A program made the position numbers and the translations under genes. This document shows positions 1 through 7,207 of a stretch of 32,614 nucleotides of DNA, piece by piece (the first letter of the stretch is position 1; each line of letters opens with the position of its first letter). This DNA is from SHLJ01 sp041618535 (lineage in GTDB: Bacteria > Bacteroidota > Bacteroidia > Flavobacteriales > Flavobacteriaceae): contig JBFKFP010000009.1 of NCBI GenBank assembly GCA_041618535.1, positions 1 to 32,614 on the forward strand. Direction: 5' to 3'. The notes beneath the pieces were generated by a model. The model worked only from the letters and a program-made list of their open reading frames with translations, searched no databases and was not told the origin of the DNA.

Positions 1-422
1 GGTATTATATTACTGTGCTTTTCTCCGAAAGCAGCTGTATAAAGTTTATTATTAGCCTCTCTCATGCCTCGCAGGGAATTGATAATAAATACATCATCCT
101 TTACAGAGTCCAGAAAGTTCAACATTATTGGATCGAGTGGCGGATTGGCCCTGAAGAAGATCACATCAAATCCAGCCAGAGGAAGCATTTCTTCCCTCAG
201 TTCTGCTTTTTTATAAAATGCCTTTAGTGTAGCCGGCACCTTCTGCATTCTGCCAATCACAGTTACGAATGCACAGGTAACACTGTCGCGTATGGTGAGG
301 TTAGATGGCGTGCACATGGCAATTCCATGGCCTCTTTTAGAGCATTCCTTTATGAGGGCAAGACTGGTGTCGTTTTCAGGATCGATCTGATCCCAGGGAT
401 ACATAATAAAGCAGATATTCAT
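1..422 (-). CDS. Glutathione-synthetase-like ATP-grasp protein, N-terminal part (cut by window edge)
   Basis: The reverse strand is open from an ATG at 420-422 to the window edge, giving about 140 residues. The start reads MNICFIMYPWDQIDPENDTS, followed by a Rossmann-like pre-ATP-grasp domain. Around residues 85-95 comes FDVIFFRANPPLD, and then FIINSLRGMREANNKLYTAAF. This matches the layout of bacterial glutathione synthetase (GshB), where 'D-hydrophobic-MRKDPPFD' and 'VxNxPxSLRDCNEKL' occupy the same places. The ATP-grasp domain itself lies outside the window, so activity cannot be judged. The gene is 36 bp downstream of the symporter stop and on the same strand, so it is probably co-transcribed with aroC and the symporter. 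The organism also has bshA and so probably makes bacillithiol; this protein may therefore ligate something other than gamma-Glu-Cys and Gly. Family is fairly sure, substrate is not. Confidence 0.65.
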   Translation of the reverse strand, partial: MNICFIMYPWDQIDPENDTSLALIKECSKRGHGIAMCTPSNLTIRDSVTCAFVTVIGRMQKVPATLKAFYKKAELREEMLPLAGFDVIFFRANPPLDPIMLNFLDSVKDDVFIINSLRGMREANNKLYTAAFGEKHSNII

Positions 423-458
423 TATTTTGCTGTTTGATTCCAATTAAATTTAGCCAAT

Positions 459-1787
459 TTATTTTACTTCCTCGTAATGGTCATCCCAATGCTTGGGCCT
501 TGGTTTTCCAAGCTTACCGACCGATTTCGCCACCACCATTGACACCGATGCATCCCCGGTTACATTAATTACGGTTCGGCACATATCTAATGGCCTGTCT
601 ACAGCAAATATCAAAGCGAGACCGATGGCTAATTTATCGGCCGGAAAATTGATCGATTCCAGGACAATTACCAGCATTACCATTCCGGCCCCGGGTACGG
701 CGGCACTTCCTATTGAAGCCAATAAAGCGGTCAGCACAATGGTTAGCTGATCAGCAAGGGTTAGATCATAGGGCAACAGGGCCTGTGCTATAAACACAGC
801 CGCTACGGCCTGATACAAACTGGTGCCGTCCATATTTATAGTTGCTCCAACGGGTAGCACAAAACTGGAAACCTCCTTATCAACACCAATATGCTCCTCT
901 ACACGTTCCATGGTCACTGGTAAAGTGGCTGCACTGCTGCTTGTTGAAAAGGCCAGTAATTGCGCCGGACTGATCTCTTTCAGGAACCAGAATGGGTTCT
1001 TCTTGGTCACCGTATAAACCAAAATGGAGTAAAAAACAATCATTAAAATCAGCCCTATCAGGACAACTATGCTGTAATACAGCAAGGCATAAAGAAGATC
1101 GGGGTCACCCGAGGAGGCAACTACATTTGCCAGCAGGGCAAATACCGCAAATGGGGCAGTAAGCATTATCATATCGACCATTTTAAGAACGACCTCATTC
1201 AAAGAATCAAAAAAGTCTTTTAGAGGTTTGGCACTTTTTTCTCCTATCAATAACATGGCGATCCCAAGGAAAATCGAAAAGAAAATAACCTGAAGCATAT
1301 TCTTGTTTTCTGCCATGGAACCAATTGCATTATCCGGGACCATGTCAACTATAAATTGAAGCGGCCCGCTTTCCTTCTGATTTCCCGCCTCTAATATCTT
1401 ATCCTGAACGCCGCTGTCGGCCGCATAGGTAGCAGATAGCTTGTCAATGGTATCCTGGGATACCCCATCTCCGGGACGGAATGTATTGACCAGCAGAAGA
1501 CCAATGGTAATAGCCACAATAGTTGTAAACACGTACATCGCTATGGTGCGAAGACCGATATTGGCGAATTTTGAAATATCCTTCAAATCTGAAATACCCT
1601 TGATTAGAGAGGCCAGGATAAGCGGGATAGCGATCAACTTTAATAGCTTCACAAAAATACTTCCGAATGGATTGATCCAATCTTCCACGAATTTTGGTCC
1701 TGATTCAAACTGAAGCATGATAAAGCCGAATACCAGCCCGAGGAACATTCCGATGAGTATTTTCCAGTGTAATGCGAGTTTTCTCAT
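459..1787 (-). CDS. Dicarboxylate/amino acid:cation symporter (DAACS, SLC1 family)
   Basis: This is a 442-residue inner-membrane carrier of the GltP/GltPh type that takes up acidic amino acids or C4-dicarboxylates with Na+ or H+. The family's signature motifs are present: the serine-rich hairpin 1 tip STSSSAATLP (residues 281-290), NMDGT in TM7 (318-322), the hairpin 2 segment ASIGSAAVPGAG, and in TM8 D397, D401, R404, N408 and D412 in the spacing seen in GltPh. R404 corresponds to the GltPh arginine that binds the substrate side-chain carboxylate, which favours aspartate, glutamate or dicarboxylates over neutral amino acids. The length is normal, and the ATG start is followed by MRKLALHWKILIGMFLG, a typical first segment. 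It lies 8 bp downstream of aroC, so the two are probably in one transcript. The coupling ion cannot be settled from the sequence alone. Confidence 0.93.
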   Translation of the reverse strand: MRKLALHWKILIGMFLGLVFGFIMLQFESGPKFVEDWINPFGSIFVKLLKLIAIPLILASLIKGISDLKDISKFANIGLRTIAMYVFTTIVAITIGLLLVNTFRPGDGVSQDTIDKLSATYAADSGVQDKILEAGNQKESGPLQFIVDMVPDNAIGSMAENKNMLQVIFFSIFLGIAMLLIGEKSAKPLKDFFDSLNEVVLKMVDMIMLTAPFAVFALLANVVASSGDPDLLYALLYYSIVVLIGLILMIVFYSILVYTVTKKNPFWFLKEISPAQLLAFSTSSSAATLPVTMERVEEHIGVDKEVSSFVLPVGATINMDGTSLYQAVAAVFIAQALLPYDLTLADQLTIVLTALLASIGSAAVPGAGMVMLVIVLESINFPADKLAIGLALIFAVDRPLDMCRTVINVTGDASVSMVVAKSVGKLGKPRPKHWDDHYEEVK

Positions 1788-1795
1788 AAGTGATC

Positions 1796-2860
1796 TTAAA
1801 TTTTAGAAAGTCGATTTAATAAAAAGAAATCGGCGATGACCAATGCTGTCATGGCTTCTACTATAGGCACCGCCCGCGGCACAACACATGGATCGTGTCT
1901 GCCTTTACCCTGCATTTCCACAGACTCCCCCGATTCATTGATCGTATCCTGTTTTTTCATCAGTGTCGCGACAGGCTTGAATGCCACGCTGAAATATATG
2001 TCCATTCCGTTGCTGATCCCTCCCTGGACTCCACCTGAGTGATTGGTTATAGTGGTTCCATCTGCCATGAATTTGTCATTGTGCTCGCTGCCCTTCATTC
2101 TGGTGCCTGCAAATCCGCTGCCGTATTCAAAGCCCTTTACGGCATTGATAGAAAGCATAGCCTTTCCCAACTGGGCATGTAGTTTATCGAAAACAGGTTC
2201 TCCGAGCCCGACAGGAACATTTCTAACCACACAACTTATCATTCCTCCTATGGTATCACCCTCCTTGCGTATCGACTTGATCAATTCAATCATCTTCTCG
2301 GCCATTTCCGGATCCGGACAGCGTACAATATTATTTTCAGTTTGATTGAAATCGAGGTCCTGATAAGGTTTGTCCAATTTCAGACTTCCGACAGAGGATG
2401 TGAAAGCATGAATTTCAACTCCCCTGAGCATTTGCTTGGCGATTGAACCTGCAACCACCCTGCAGGCGGTTTCTCTGGCTGAACTTCTTCCACCACCGCG
2501 GTAATCGCGATGACCATATTTTTCCTGATAGGTAAAATCGGCATGGCTTGGACGGTAGACGTCCTTGATATGGGAATAATCCTTTGATCTCTGATCGGTA
2601 TTCCCGATAACAAAACCAATAGGTGTACCCGTGGTCACGCCTTCGAAGATCCCCGACATAAAGGTGACCTCATCAAGCTCTTTTCTTTGGGTTACGATCT
2701 TGGACTGACCGGGTCTTCTCCTGGCCAAATCAATCTGAACGGCCTCGATGTCGATTTCCACACCTGCCGGACAACCGTCTATAATACCACCTATCGCCGT
2801 TCCGTGCGACTCTCCAAATGTTGTTAATTTAAACGCCTTTCCAAAGGAATTTCCGGCCAT
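1796..2860 (-). CDS. aroC: Chorismate synthase
   Basis: AroC converts 5-enolpyruvylshikimate-3-phosphate to chorismate, the last step of the shikimate pathway, using reduced FMN. The 354-residue protein begins MAGNSFGKAFKLTTFGESHG, the usual N-terminal signature with the catalytic histidine. It also carries RRRPGQSKIVTQRKE, the phosphate/FMN-binding segment YGHRDYRGGGRSSARETA, and GSEHNDKF. All of these are well conserved, and the length is standard for the bacterial enzyme. The ATG start is supported by the family N-terminus. It is the first gene of a minus-strand unit with the symporter and the GshB-like gene. A promoter-like sequence with one mismatch lies just upstream at 2877-2905. The divergent neighbour is the LpxH-like gene. 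Confidence 0.97.
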   Translation of the reverse strand: MAGNSFGKAFKLTTFGESHGTAIGGIIDGCPAGVEIDIEAVQIDLARRRPGQSKIVTQRKELDEVTFMSGIFEGVTTGTPIGFVIGNTDQRSKDYSHIKDVYRPSHADFTYQEKYGHRDYRGGGRSSARETACRVVAGSIAKQMLRGVEIHAFTSSVGSLKLDKPYQDLDFNQTENNIVRCPDPEMAEKMIELIKSIRKEGDTIGGMISCVVRNVPVGLGEPVFDKLHAQLGKAMLSINAVKGFEYGSGFAGTRMKGSEHNDKFMADGTTITNHSGGVQGGISNGMDIYFSVAFKPVATLMKKQDTINESGESVEMQGKGRHDPCVVPRAVPIVEAMTALVIADFFLLNRLSKI

Positions 2861-2876
2861 AAAATAAATATTTGTG

Positions 2877-2905
2877 CTAAAGTAGTTTGAATATTACAGA
2901 ATCAA
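2877..2905 (-). promoter_or_regulatory. Possible Bacteroidota-type promoter for aroC
   Basis: On the minus strand TTG (2905-2903) is followed after 18 bases by TACTTTAG (2884-2877). This is one mismatch from the Bacteroidota consensus TTG-N17-23-TAnnTTTG. It would start transcription around 2870, about 10 bases before the aroC ATG. The mismatch lies in the conserved TTTG part, so the call is tentative. Confidence 0.33.
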
Positions 2906-3020
2906 AAATGAAGACCTGAATATGTTCGGTAAACCGAGCGAAAGTCTAACCATTTATTAACCTAAAACTGACTGTTTGTTAATCCACACATAATCTTCAA
3001 TTAACAATGATGTTTGATAT

Positions 3021-3887
3021 TTGCACCATCAACTTAAGCTGAAATTGAAACTCAAACGCAAAGTAGAAGTCGCCGTCATTTCTGATGTTCATTTGGGAAC
3101 AGAACAGAGTCATTCCACGGAGTTGCTCGCTTATCTCAATAGTATCAATCCAAAGAAACTTATTCTCAACGGGGATATCATCGATATGCGGCAATACAAA
3201 AAAGGGGATTTTCCCTCCTCTCATCTCAAAGTGCTGAATAAGATCACGGACCTGGCTGCAACAGGAACAAAGGTTTATTATATAACCGGCAACCGCGATG
3301 AATTACTGCGGAAATTCAGTGATATAAATTTAGGCGGAATCTCTATTGTCGACAGGTTGGTGCTGGATCTTGACGATAAAAAAGCGTGGTTCTTGCATGG
3401 TGATTTATTCAACTTATCCATCAAATATGCCAAATGGCTGGCCAAACTGGGCACAGCAGGATATGATATCCTGATATTACTTAACCGAATGATAAAAGGG
3501 GTATCGGAAAGATGTGGGCAGGGAAGATATTCCCTTGCCGGGACCGGTAAAACCCAAGTGAAAAATAGCGAAAAACATAGGCGGAATATTGAAAAAGCCG
3601 TCAGCAACCTGGCGATCTCCAAAGGCTATGACTATGTTATAAATGGACATACACACCAACCGAAGATAGCGATGATCAGAAATAAGAACGGTGAAACCCT
3701 TTACCTCAATTCGGGCAACTGGATTGAACATCTCACTGCCCTGGAGTATCAATTCAAGAGATGGAAACTTTACCATTACCAGAATGACAAACATTTGCCC
3801 TTTTATACAGGCGATCAGGATAGGGTCAATTCAGACCAGCTGGTAGCAGTAATCTCGGTCATTAAATCAGGCCTCAGGATAGATTGA
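3021..3887 (+). CDS. LpxH-type UDP-2,3-diacylglucosamine diphosphatase (metallophosphoesterase)
   Basis: This is a 288-residue calcineurin-like phosphoesterase, probably cleaving UDP-2,3-diacylglucosamine to lipid X in lipid A synthesis at the cytoplasmic face. Metal-site motifs run in family order: D22-x-H24 in SDVHLG, G51-D52 in NGDIID, GNRDE at 90-94, LHGD, and NGHTHQP near the C-terminus. The third motif has Arg where most calcineurin-like enzymes have His; E. coli LpxH also has GNRD there, which supports LpxH function. There is no ATG: an in-frame stop at 3015-3017 limits the start to TTG at 3021 or TTG at 3045. The longer form adds a lysine/leucine-rich QLKLKLKLKRK stretch; the shorter one, starting just before KRKVEVAVISD, is also reasonable. 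It is divergent from aroC, with no clear promoter. A related phosphoesterase role remains possible, since Bacteroidota often carry paralogues. Confidence 0.8.
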   Translation: MHHQLKLKLKLKRKVEVAVISDVHLGTEQSHSTELLAYLNSINPKKLILNGDIIDMRQYKKGDFPSSHLKVLNKITDLAATGTKVYYITGNRDELLRKFSDINLGGISIVDRLVLDLDDKKAWFLHGDLFNLSIKYAKWLAKLGTAGYDILILLNRMIKGVSERCGQGRYSLAGTGKTQVKNSEKHRRNIEKAVSNLAISKGYDYVINGHTHQPKIAMIRNKNGETLYLNSGNWIEHLTALEYQFKRWKLYHYQNDKHLPFYTGDQDRVNSDQLVAVISVIKSGLRID

Positions 3888-3968
3888 TGGTCTAATCTAA
3901 TCGAGTTTCTACAATTATAACAGGAATACCCCGTTATGTTACTTGTTAACAAATTCATTTGAATCGCC

Positions 3969-3999
3969 TTGTATCATTGCGATCATTTAAATTTCTTTG
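3969..3999 (+). promoter_or_regulatory. Possible promoter for the 178-aa exported protein
   Basis: TTG (3969-3971) is separated by 20 bases from TTTCTTTG (3992-3999), one mismatch from TAnnTTTG. The predicted transcript start is near 4005, giving a leader of about 20 bases before the ATG at 4026. The same octamer TTTCTTTG recurs in the tamB/tsaD intergenic region. Confidence 0.4.
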
Positions 4000-4025
4000 T
4001 TCATTGAAACTAAAAAATAATTTGT

Positions 4026-4562
4026 ATGAAAACTTCATTTTTTCGAAATCAACCAATATCTGATCAGAAATCTCTGAAATCCAAGTATGTACTGTTAACC
4101 TTAGCGTTTTTCATCACATGCAGTTTAGCGTTCTCGCAGCGTATAGCCGACAATGCTCTGGGGTTGCGATTAGGTGACAGTGACGGATTCGGAGCTGAGA
4201 TATCCTATCAAAGAGCCATTGGTGACATCAACCGGCTTGAATTCGGACTGGGATGGCGAAACGGCAGTAATTATGATGCCATCCGTGTTATTGGATTATA
4301 CCAATGGGTATGGAACCTTGACGGCAACTTCAACTGGTATGCAGGTGTTGGTGGAGGCTTTGCTTCCTATAGTATAGGTGGATTACCAGCTGGTTCAGAC
4401 GATTCGGAAACGGCACTTTTGGCGGCTGGAGATATTGGAATAGAATACGATTTTGACATTCCGTTGCTGATCTCCCTGGATTTCAGACCAGAGATCGGAT
4501 TTGGCGATTTTAACGATGATGTCGATTTCGACATCGCCTTAGGGTTGCGATATCAGTTTTAG
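4026..4562 (+). CDS. Exported protein of unknown function, small outer-membrane beta-barrel-like
   Basis: I do not recognise the family with certainty. The 178-residue product has a long basic N-region and then a hydrophobic stretch, YVLLTLAFFITCSLAFSQ, ending in a signal-peptidase-I-like site before R39. The mature part of about 140 residues is rich in Gly, Asp and aromatics and shows alternating polar/hydrophobic strands (FGAEISYQRAI, LEFGLGWRNG, WYAGVGGGFASYS, ISLDFRPEIGFGDF, FDIALGLRYQF). The last residue is Phe, as in proteins recognised by the BAM complex. These traits suggest a small barrel of about eight strands, similar to the outer-membrane beta-barrel domain proteins common in Bacteroidota. 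It is transcribed alone: its own promoter-like site lies upstream and a strong hairpin terminator follows. Confidence 0.72.
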   Translation: MKTSFFRNQPISDQKSLKSKYVLLTLAFFITCSLAFSQRIADNALGLRLGDSDGFGAEISYQRAIGDINRLEFGLGWRNGSNYDAIRVIGLYQWVWNLDGNFNWYAGVGGGFASYSIGGLPAGSDDSETALLAAGDIGIEYDFDIPLLISLDFRPEIGFGDFNDDVDFDIALGLRYQF

Positions 4563-4578
4563 AACAAAATTTTTTCTT

Positions 4579-4605
4579 AAAAACCACCCAAGCGGTGGTT
4601 TTTTT
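4579..4605. terminator. Bidirectional intrinsic terminator
   Basis: AACCACC (4582-4588) pairs with GGTGGTT (4594-4600) around a five-base loop. The stem is flanked by an A run on the left and a T run on the right, so it can act on both strands. It sits between two convergent genes, and the T run overlaps the TAA stop of the minus-strand GH109 gene (4604-4606). Confidence 0.85.
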
Positions 4606-6013
4606 ATATGATGTCACGAAGCACTGGATTGCGTTGCGCAGTTTCCCATTGTCCACCTGTAAAATCGGGGATTTTAACAGATAGGCTTGAGTTAGCGACA
4701 GATAACTCAGATAAGGGGGTAATCGCACTCCACATAACACCATCATAAACATTGATATCCAGAGGTATTCCTTCGTTCAGACAGCGGATCAAACGATAAA
4801 TCATGACGAAATCCATGCCTCCATGGCCAACGGCGTTAGCATCAATTTGCTCGCGTAACTTTTTCCATAAGGGGTGATCATATTTATTCCTGTATTCTTT
4901 GTAACCAGCCTCATCCATCCAGCTGTGCCCCCATTGCAGCTCCTCCTTTCCAACATAGAGCCGCGAAGGGTACCCCTGATGAACAGCCTTCGTACCCGTA
5001 ACCGTATTTAGCCTGGAGTACGGCCTTCCTGTATGGACATCAAATTGGAGCATGATGGTCCGGCCCTGCATGGTACGAATCAAGGTTGTATTCATATCAC
5101 CACAATCAAAACCTGAGATTTCACTCCCTTCCCGAAAAGCTGCCTCACTCAAACTCTGCTCCCTCGAACTCATGGAGACCAGGTAGTCGAAATTGTCTCC
5201 CCTGCCTATATCCATATAATAACTAACCGGTCCCAGCCCATGAGTGGTATAGAAATTCCCATTCCTGGTCTGATGATGCTTAATGCGCCACTGACCTTCA
5301 TAATAGCTATCGTCCAGCATATGTTTTCTGAGGTCATGAATATAAGCGCCCTCAGCATGGTTCAGATCTCCAAAAACGCCCTGGTCAATCATGTTCAAAA
5401 TCCATAGTTCCTCTCCGTTAAAGCAGCAATTCTCCATCATCATACAATGCTTCCTGCTGCGTTCTGAGGTTTCTATGATCTTCCAGCAATCTTCCATCGT
5501 GTAGGCAATGGGCACCTCACAGGCTACATGCTTTCCGTTTTCCATTCCATAGATCGACATTTCAGCATGCCATTTCCAGGGTGTAGCTATTATTAAAAGA
5601 TCGATATCGTCCCGTTCTGCCAATTTTTTCCACGCCTGCTCATCGCCAGAGTACAGGTCAGCCTCTTCTGTCTGAATGGTTTTAAGGTATTCGTTGTTTT
5701 TCTGAAGCTTTTGGTCCACTAGGTCGCACAGGGCCACTACTTGTGCATGTTTGTTCGCTATCAAGTAATCAAACATCTGAATCAGGACACTACCCCTGTT
5801 TCCCATTCCGATCATTCCGATACGTACTGTTTGTACAGGCGGACATGAGAATTCCGCCATGTCACCTTTTACTGCGCGACTTGCCAACAATTTTTCGATC
5901 TCCAGATCCTGAATGGATTGCTCTTTTTCTGTCTTACAACCGATGATTGAAGGAGTAAAGCCAAAGAAGAGTGCTGCGGCTGGCCCGAGTTTTAAAAAAT
6001 CCTTTCTCTTCAT
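4604..6013 (-). CDS. GH109-type Gfo/Idh/MocA glycosidase, exported lipoprotein
   Basis: This 469-residue protein belongs to the NAD-dependent Gfo/Idh/MocA fold and resembles glycoside hydrolase family 109 (alpha-N-acetylgalactosaminidase, which works by transient oxidation and elimination). The Rossmann motif RIGMIGMGNRGS lies near residue 65. GH109-like blocks follow: ENCCFNGEE, HAEGAYIHDLRKHM, THGLGPVSYYMDIGRGDNFDYLVSMSS. The N-terminus MKRKDFLKLGPAAALFFGF ends in IIGC with Cys26, a lipobox. The start also resembles a Tat signal with Arg-Lys instead of Arg-Arg, which fits an enzyme that must fold around NAD before export. It follows bshA after 52 bp but has its own promoter. The true substrate could be another N-acetylhexosaminide. 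It ends in the shared terminator. Confidence 0.85.
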   Translation of the reverse strand: MKRKDFLKLGPAAALFFGFTPSIIGCKTEKEQSIQDLEIEKLLASRAVKGDMAEFSCPPVQTVRIGMIGMGNRGSVLIQMFDYLIANKHAQVVALCDLVDQKLQKNNEYLKTIQTEEADLYSGDEQAWKKLAERDDIDLLIIATPWKWHAEMSIYGMENGKHVACEVPIAYTMEDCWKIIETSERSRKHCMMMENCCFNGEELWILNMIDQGVFGDLNHAEGAYIHDLRKHMLDDSYYEGQWRIKHHQTRNGNFYTTHGLGPVSYYMDIGRGDNFDYLVSMSSREQSLSEAAFREGSEISGFDCGDMNTTLIRTMQGRTIMLQFDVHTGRPYSRLNTVTGTKAVHQGYPSRLYVGKEELQWGHSWMDEAGYKEYRNKYDHPLWKKLREQIDANAVGHGGMDFVMIYRLIRCLNEGIPLDINVYDGVMWSAITPLSELSVANSSLSVKIPDFTGGQWETAQRNPVLRDII

Positions 6014-6053
6014 GATATGATGATGATTAGTTCAGAAAGGTAATCAATTGAAC

Positions 6054-6081
6054 CAAAATTATTTTTTAAATGGAAATGCAA
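6054..6081 (-). promoter_or_regulatory. Bacteroidota-type promoter for the GH109 gene
   Basis: On the minus strand TTG (6081-6079), a 17-base spacer and TAATTTTG (6061-6054) match TTG-N17-23-TAnnTTTG exactly. The predicted transcript start is near 6047, giving a leader of about 34 bases before the ATG at 6013. The -33 part lies within the last codons of bshA, so the GH109 gene can be expressed apart from the upstream block. Confidence 0.6.
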
Positions 6082-7202
6082 TTAGCCAGAGTGCGCTCAT
6101 AAATGGCCTCGTAAAGGGGTACGATCTCGTGAATATTGAAGTTTTTTGATTCCTCTTTAGCGTTCTTCTTGAATTGCTTCAACCGGTCCTCATCCCTCAG
6201 GATATATAGGGCATTGGCAGTCATATCATCGATATCACCTACCTCGCTTAGAAATCCCGAGACACCGTGATTGTTAACCTCGGGTATTCCACCTGAATTG
6301 CTTGAGATCACTGGAACTCCCGCTGCCATGGCTTCCAGTGCCGCAAGTCCGAAGCTCTCGGTTTCCGAAGGTAAAAGGAACAGATCGCTAAAACACAGAA
6401 TCTGATCTATTTCACTGCTATTTCCGAAGAACAAAACCTTATCTGCAATTCCGAGTTTTTCGCAGAGCATTTCGGCAGGTTCTTTCTCCGGTCCCTCACC
6501 TACCATCATCAGTTTAGCAGGAATTTCCTTTTGAACTTTATAAAAGATCTGTATGATGTCATGTATGCGCTTAACGGGTCTGAAGTTACTGATATGAGTA
6601 AGGATACGTTCCTCTGGTTTGGCCATTAAGTCCCTCTGGCAATCGGTAAAGTGATACTCATGCTTTTCTAGGTCGATAAAGTTTGGCACCACATCAATTT
6701 GTCTCTTAATATCGAACAGCCTGAGTGTTTCATCTTTAAGATTTTGAGAAACCGATGTTACAGCATCACTTTTGTTGATGCTGAAGGTCACTGCCGATTT
6801 ATAGAAGGGGTGACTGCCCACAAGGGTGATATCCGTGCCGTGAAGCGTTGTTACAAAGGGCACTTCAATACCTTCTTCATGAAGCATTTTCTTTGCCATA
6901 TAAGCCGCAAAGGCATGAGGGATTGCATAATGGACATGTAAAAGTTCAATCCCGTGCAATTTCACCATATCAACCAGCTTACTCGACAATGCAAGCTCAT
7001 AAGGCTGATAGTGAAAAAGCGGATAATCGGGCACATTGACTTCGTGAAAATGAAGGTTACTACCTATGAGTTCGAGCCGAACGGGCTGACTGTAGGTAAT
7101 AAAATGAACTTCATGTCCCCGCCTGGACAATTCCAGGCCAAGCTCTGTGGCCACAACTCCGCTACCACCAAATGTAGGATAGCAAACAATTCCGATTTTC
7201 AT
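6066..7202 (-). CDS. bshA: N-acetyl-alpha-D-glucosaminyl L-malate synthase BshA
   Basis: BshA is a GT4 retaining glycosyltransferase. It joins GlcNAc from UDP-GlcNAc to L-malate, the first step of bacillithiol synthesis. The 378-residue protein starts MKIGIVCYPTFGGSGVVATE, the hallmark BshA N-terminus. Further BshA-like blocks are HVHYAIPHAFAAYMAKKM, TLHGTDITLVGSHPFYK, SNFRPVKRIHDII and the GT4 donor-site motif ESFGLAALEAMAAGVPVI. The length is standard. It lies 5 bp after the GH3/beta-lactamase gene and is almost certainly translated from the same transcript. That pairing may link supply of GlcNAc-containing units to thiol synthesis, though this is only inference. BshB and BshC are not in this window. 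Confidence 0.95.
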   Translation of the reverse strand: MKIGIVCYPTFGGSGVVATELGLELSRRGHEVHFITYSQPVRLELIGSNLHFHEVNVPDYPLFHYQPYELALSSKLVDMVKLHGIELLHVHYAIPHAFAAYMAKKMLHEEGIEVPFVTTLHGTDITLVGSHPFYKSAVTFSINKSDAVTSVSQNLKDETLRLFDIKRQIDVVPNFIDLEKHEYHFTDCQRDLMAKPEERILTHISNFRPVKRIHDIIQIFYKVQKEIPAKLMMVGEGPEKEPAEMLCEKLGIADKVLFFGNSSEIDQILCFSDLFLLPSETESFGLAALEAMAAGVPVISSNSGGIPEVNNHGVSGFLSEVGDIDDMTANALYILRDEDRLKQFKKNAKEESKNFNIHEIVPLYEAIYERTLANCISI

Positions 7203-7207
7203 AATTT

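Noticed and set aside
15..227. Plus-strand open frame of 70 codons
   Set aside because: It lies opposite the GshB-like coding frame, which has clear family similarity; the plus frame has none.
3888..4025. Possible terminator after the LpxH-like gene
   Set aside because: Only 5-bp stems without T runs are visible, so no call was made.
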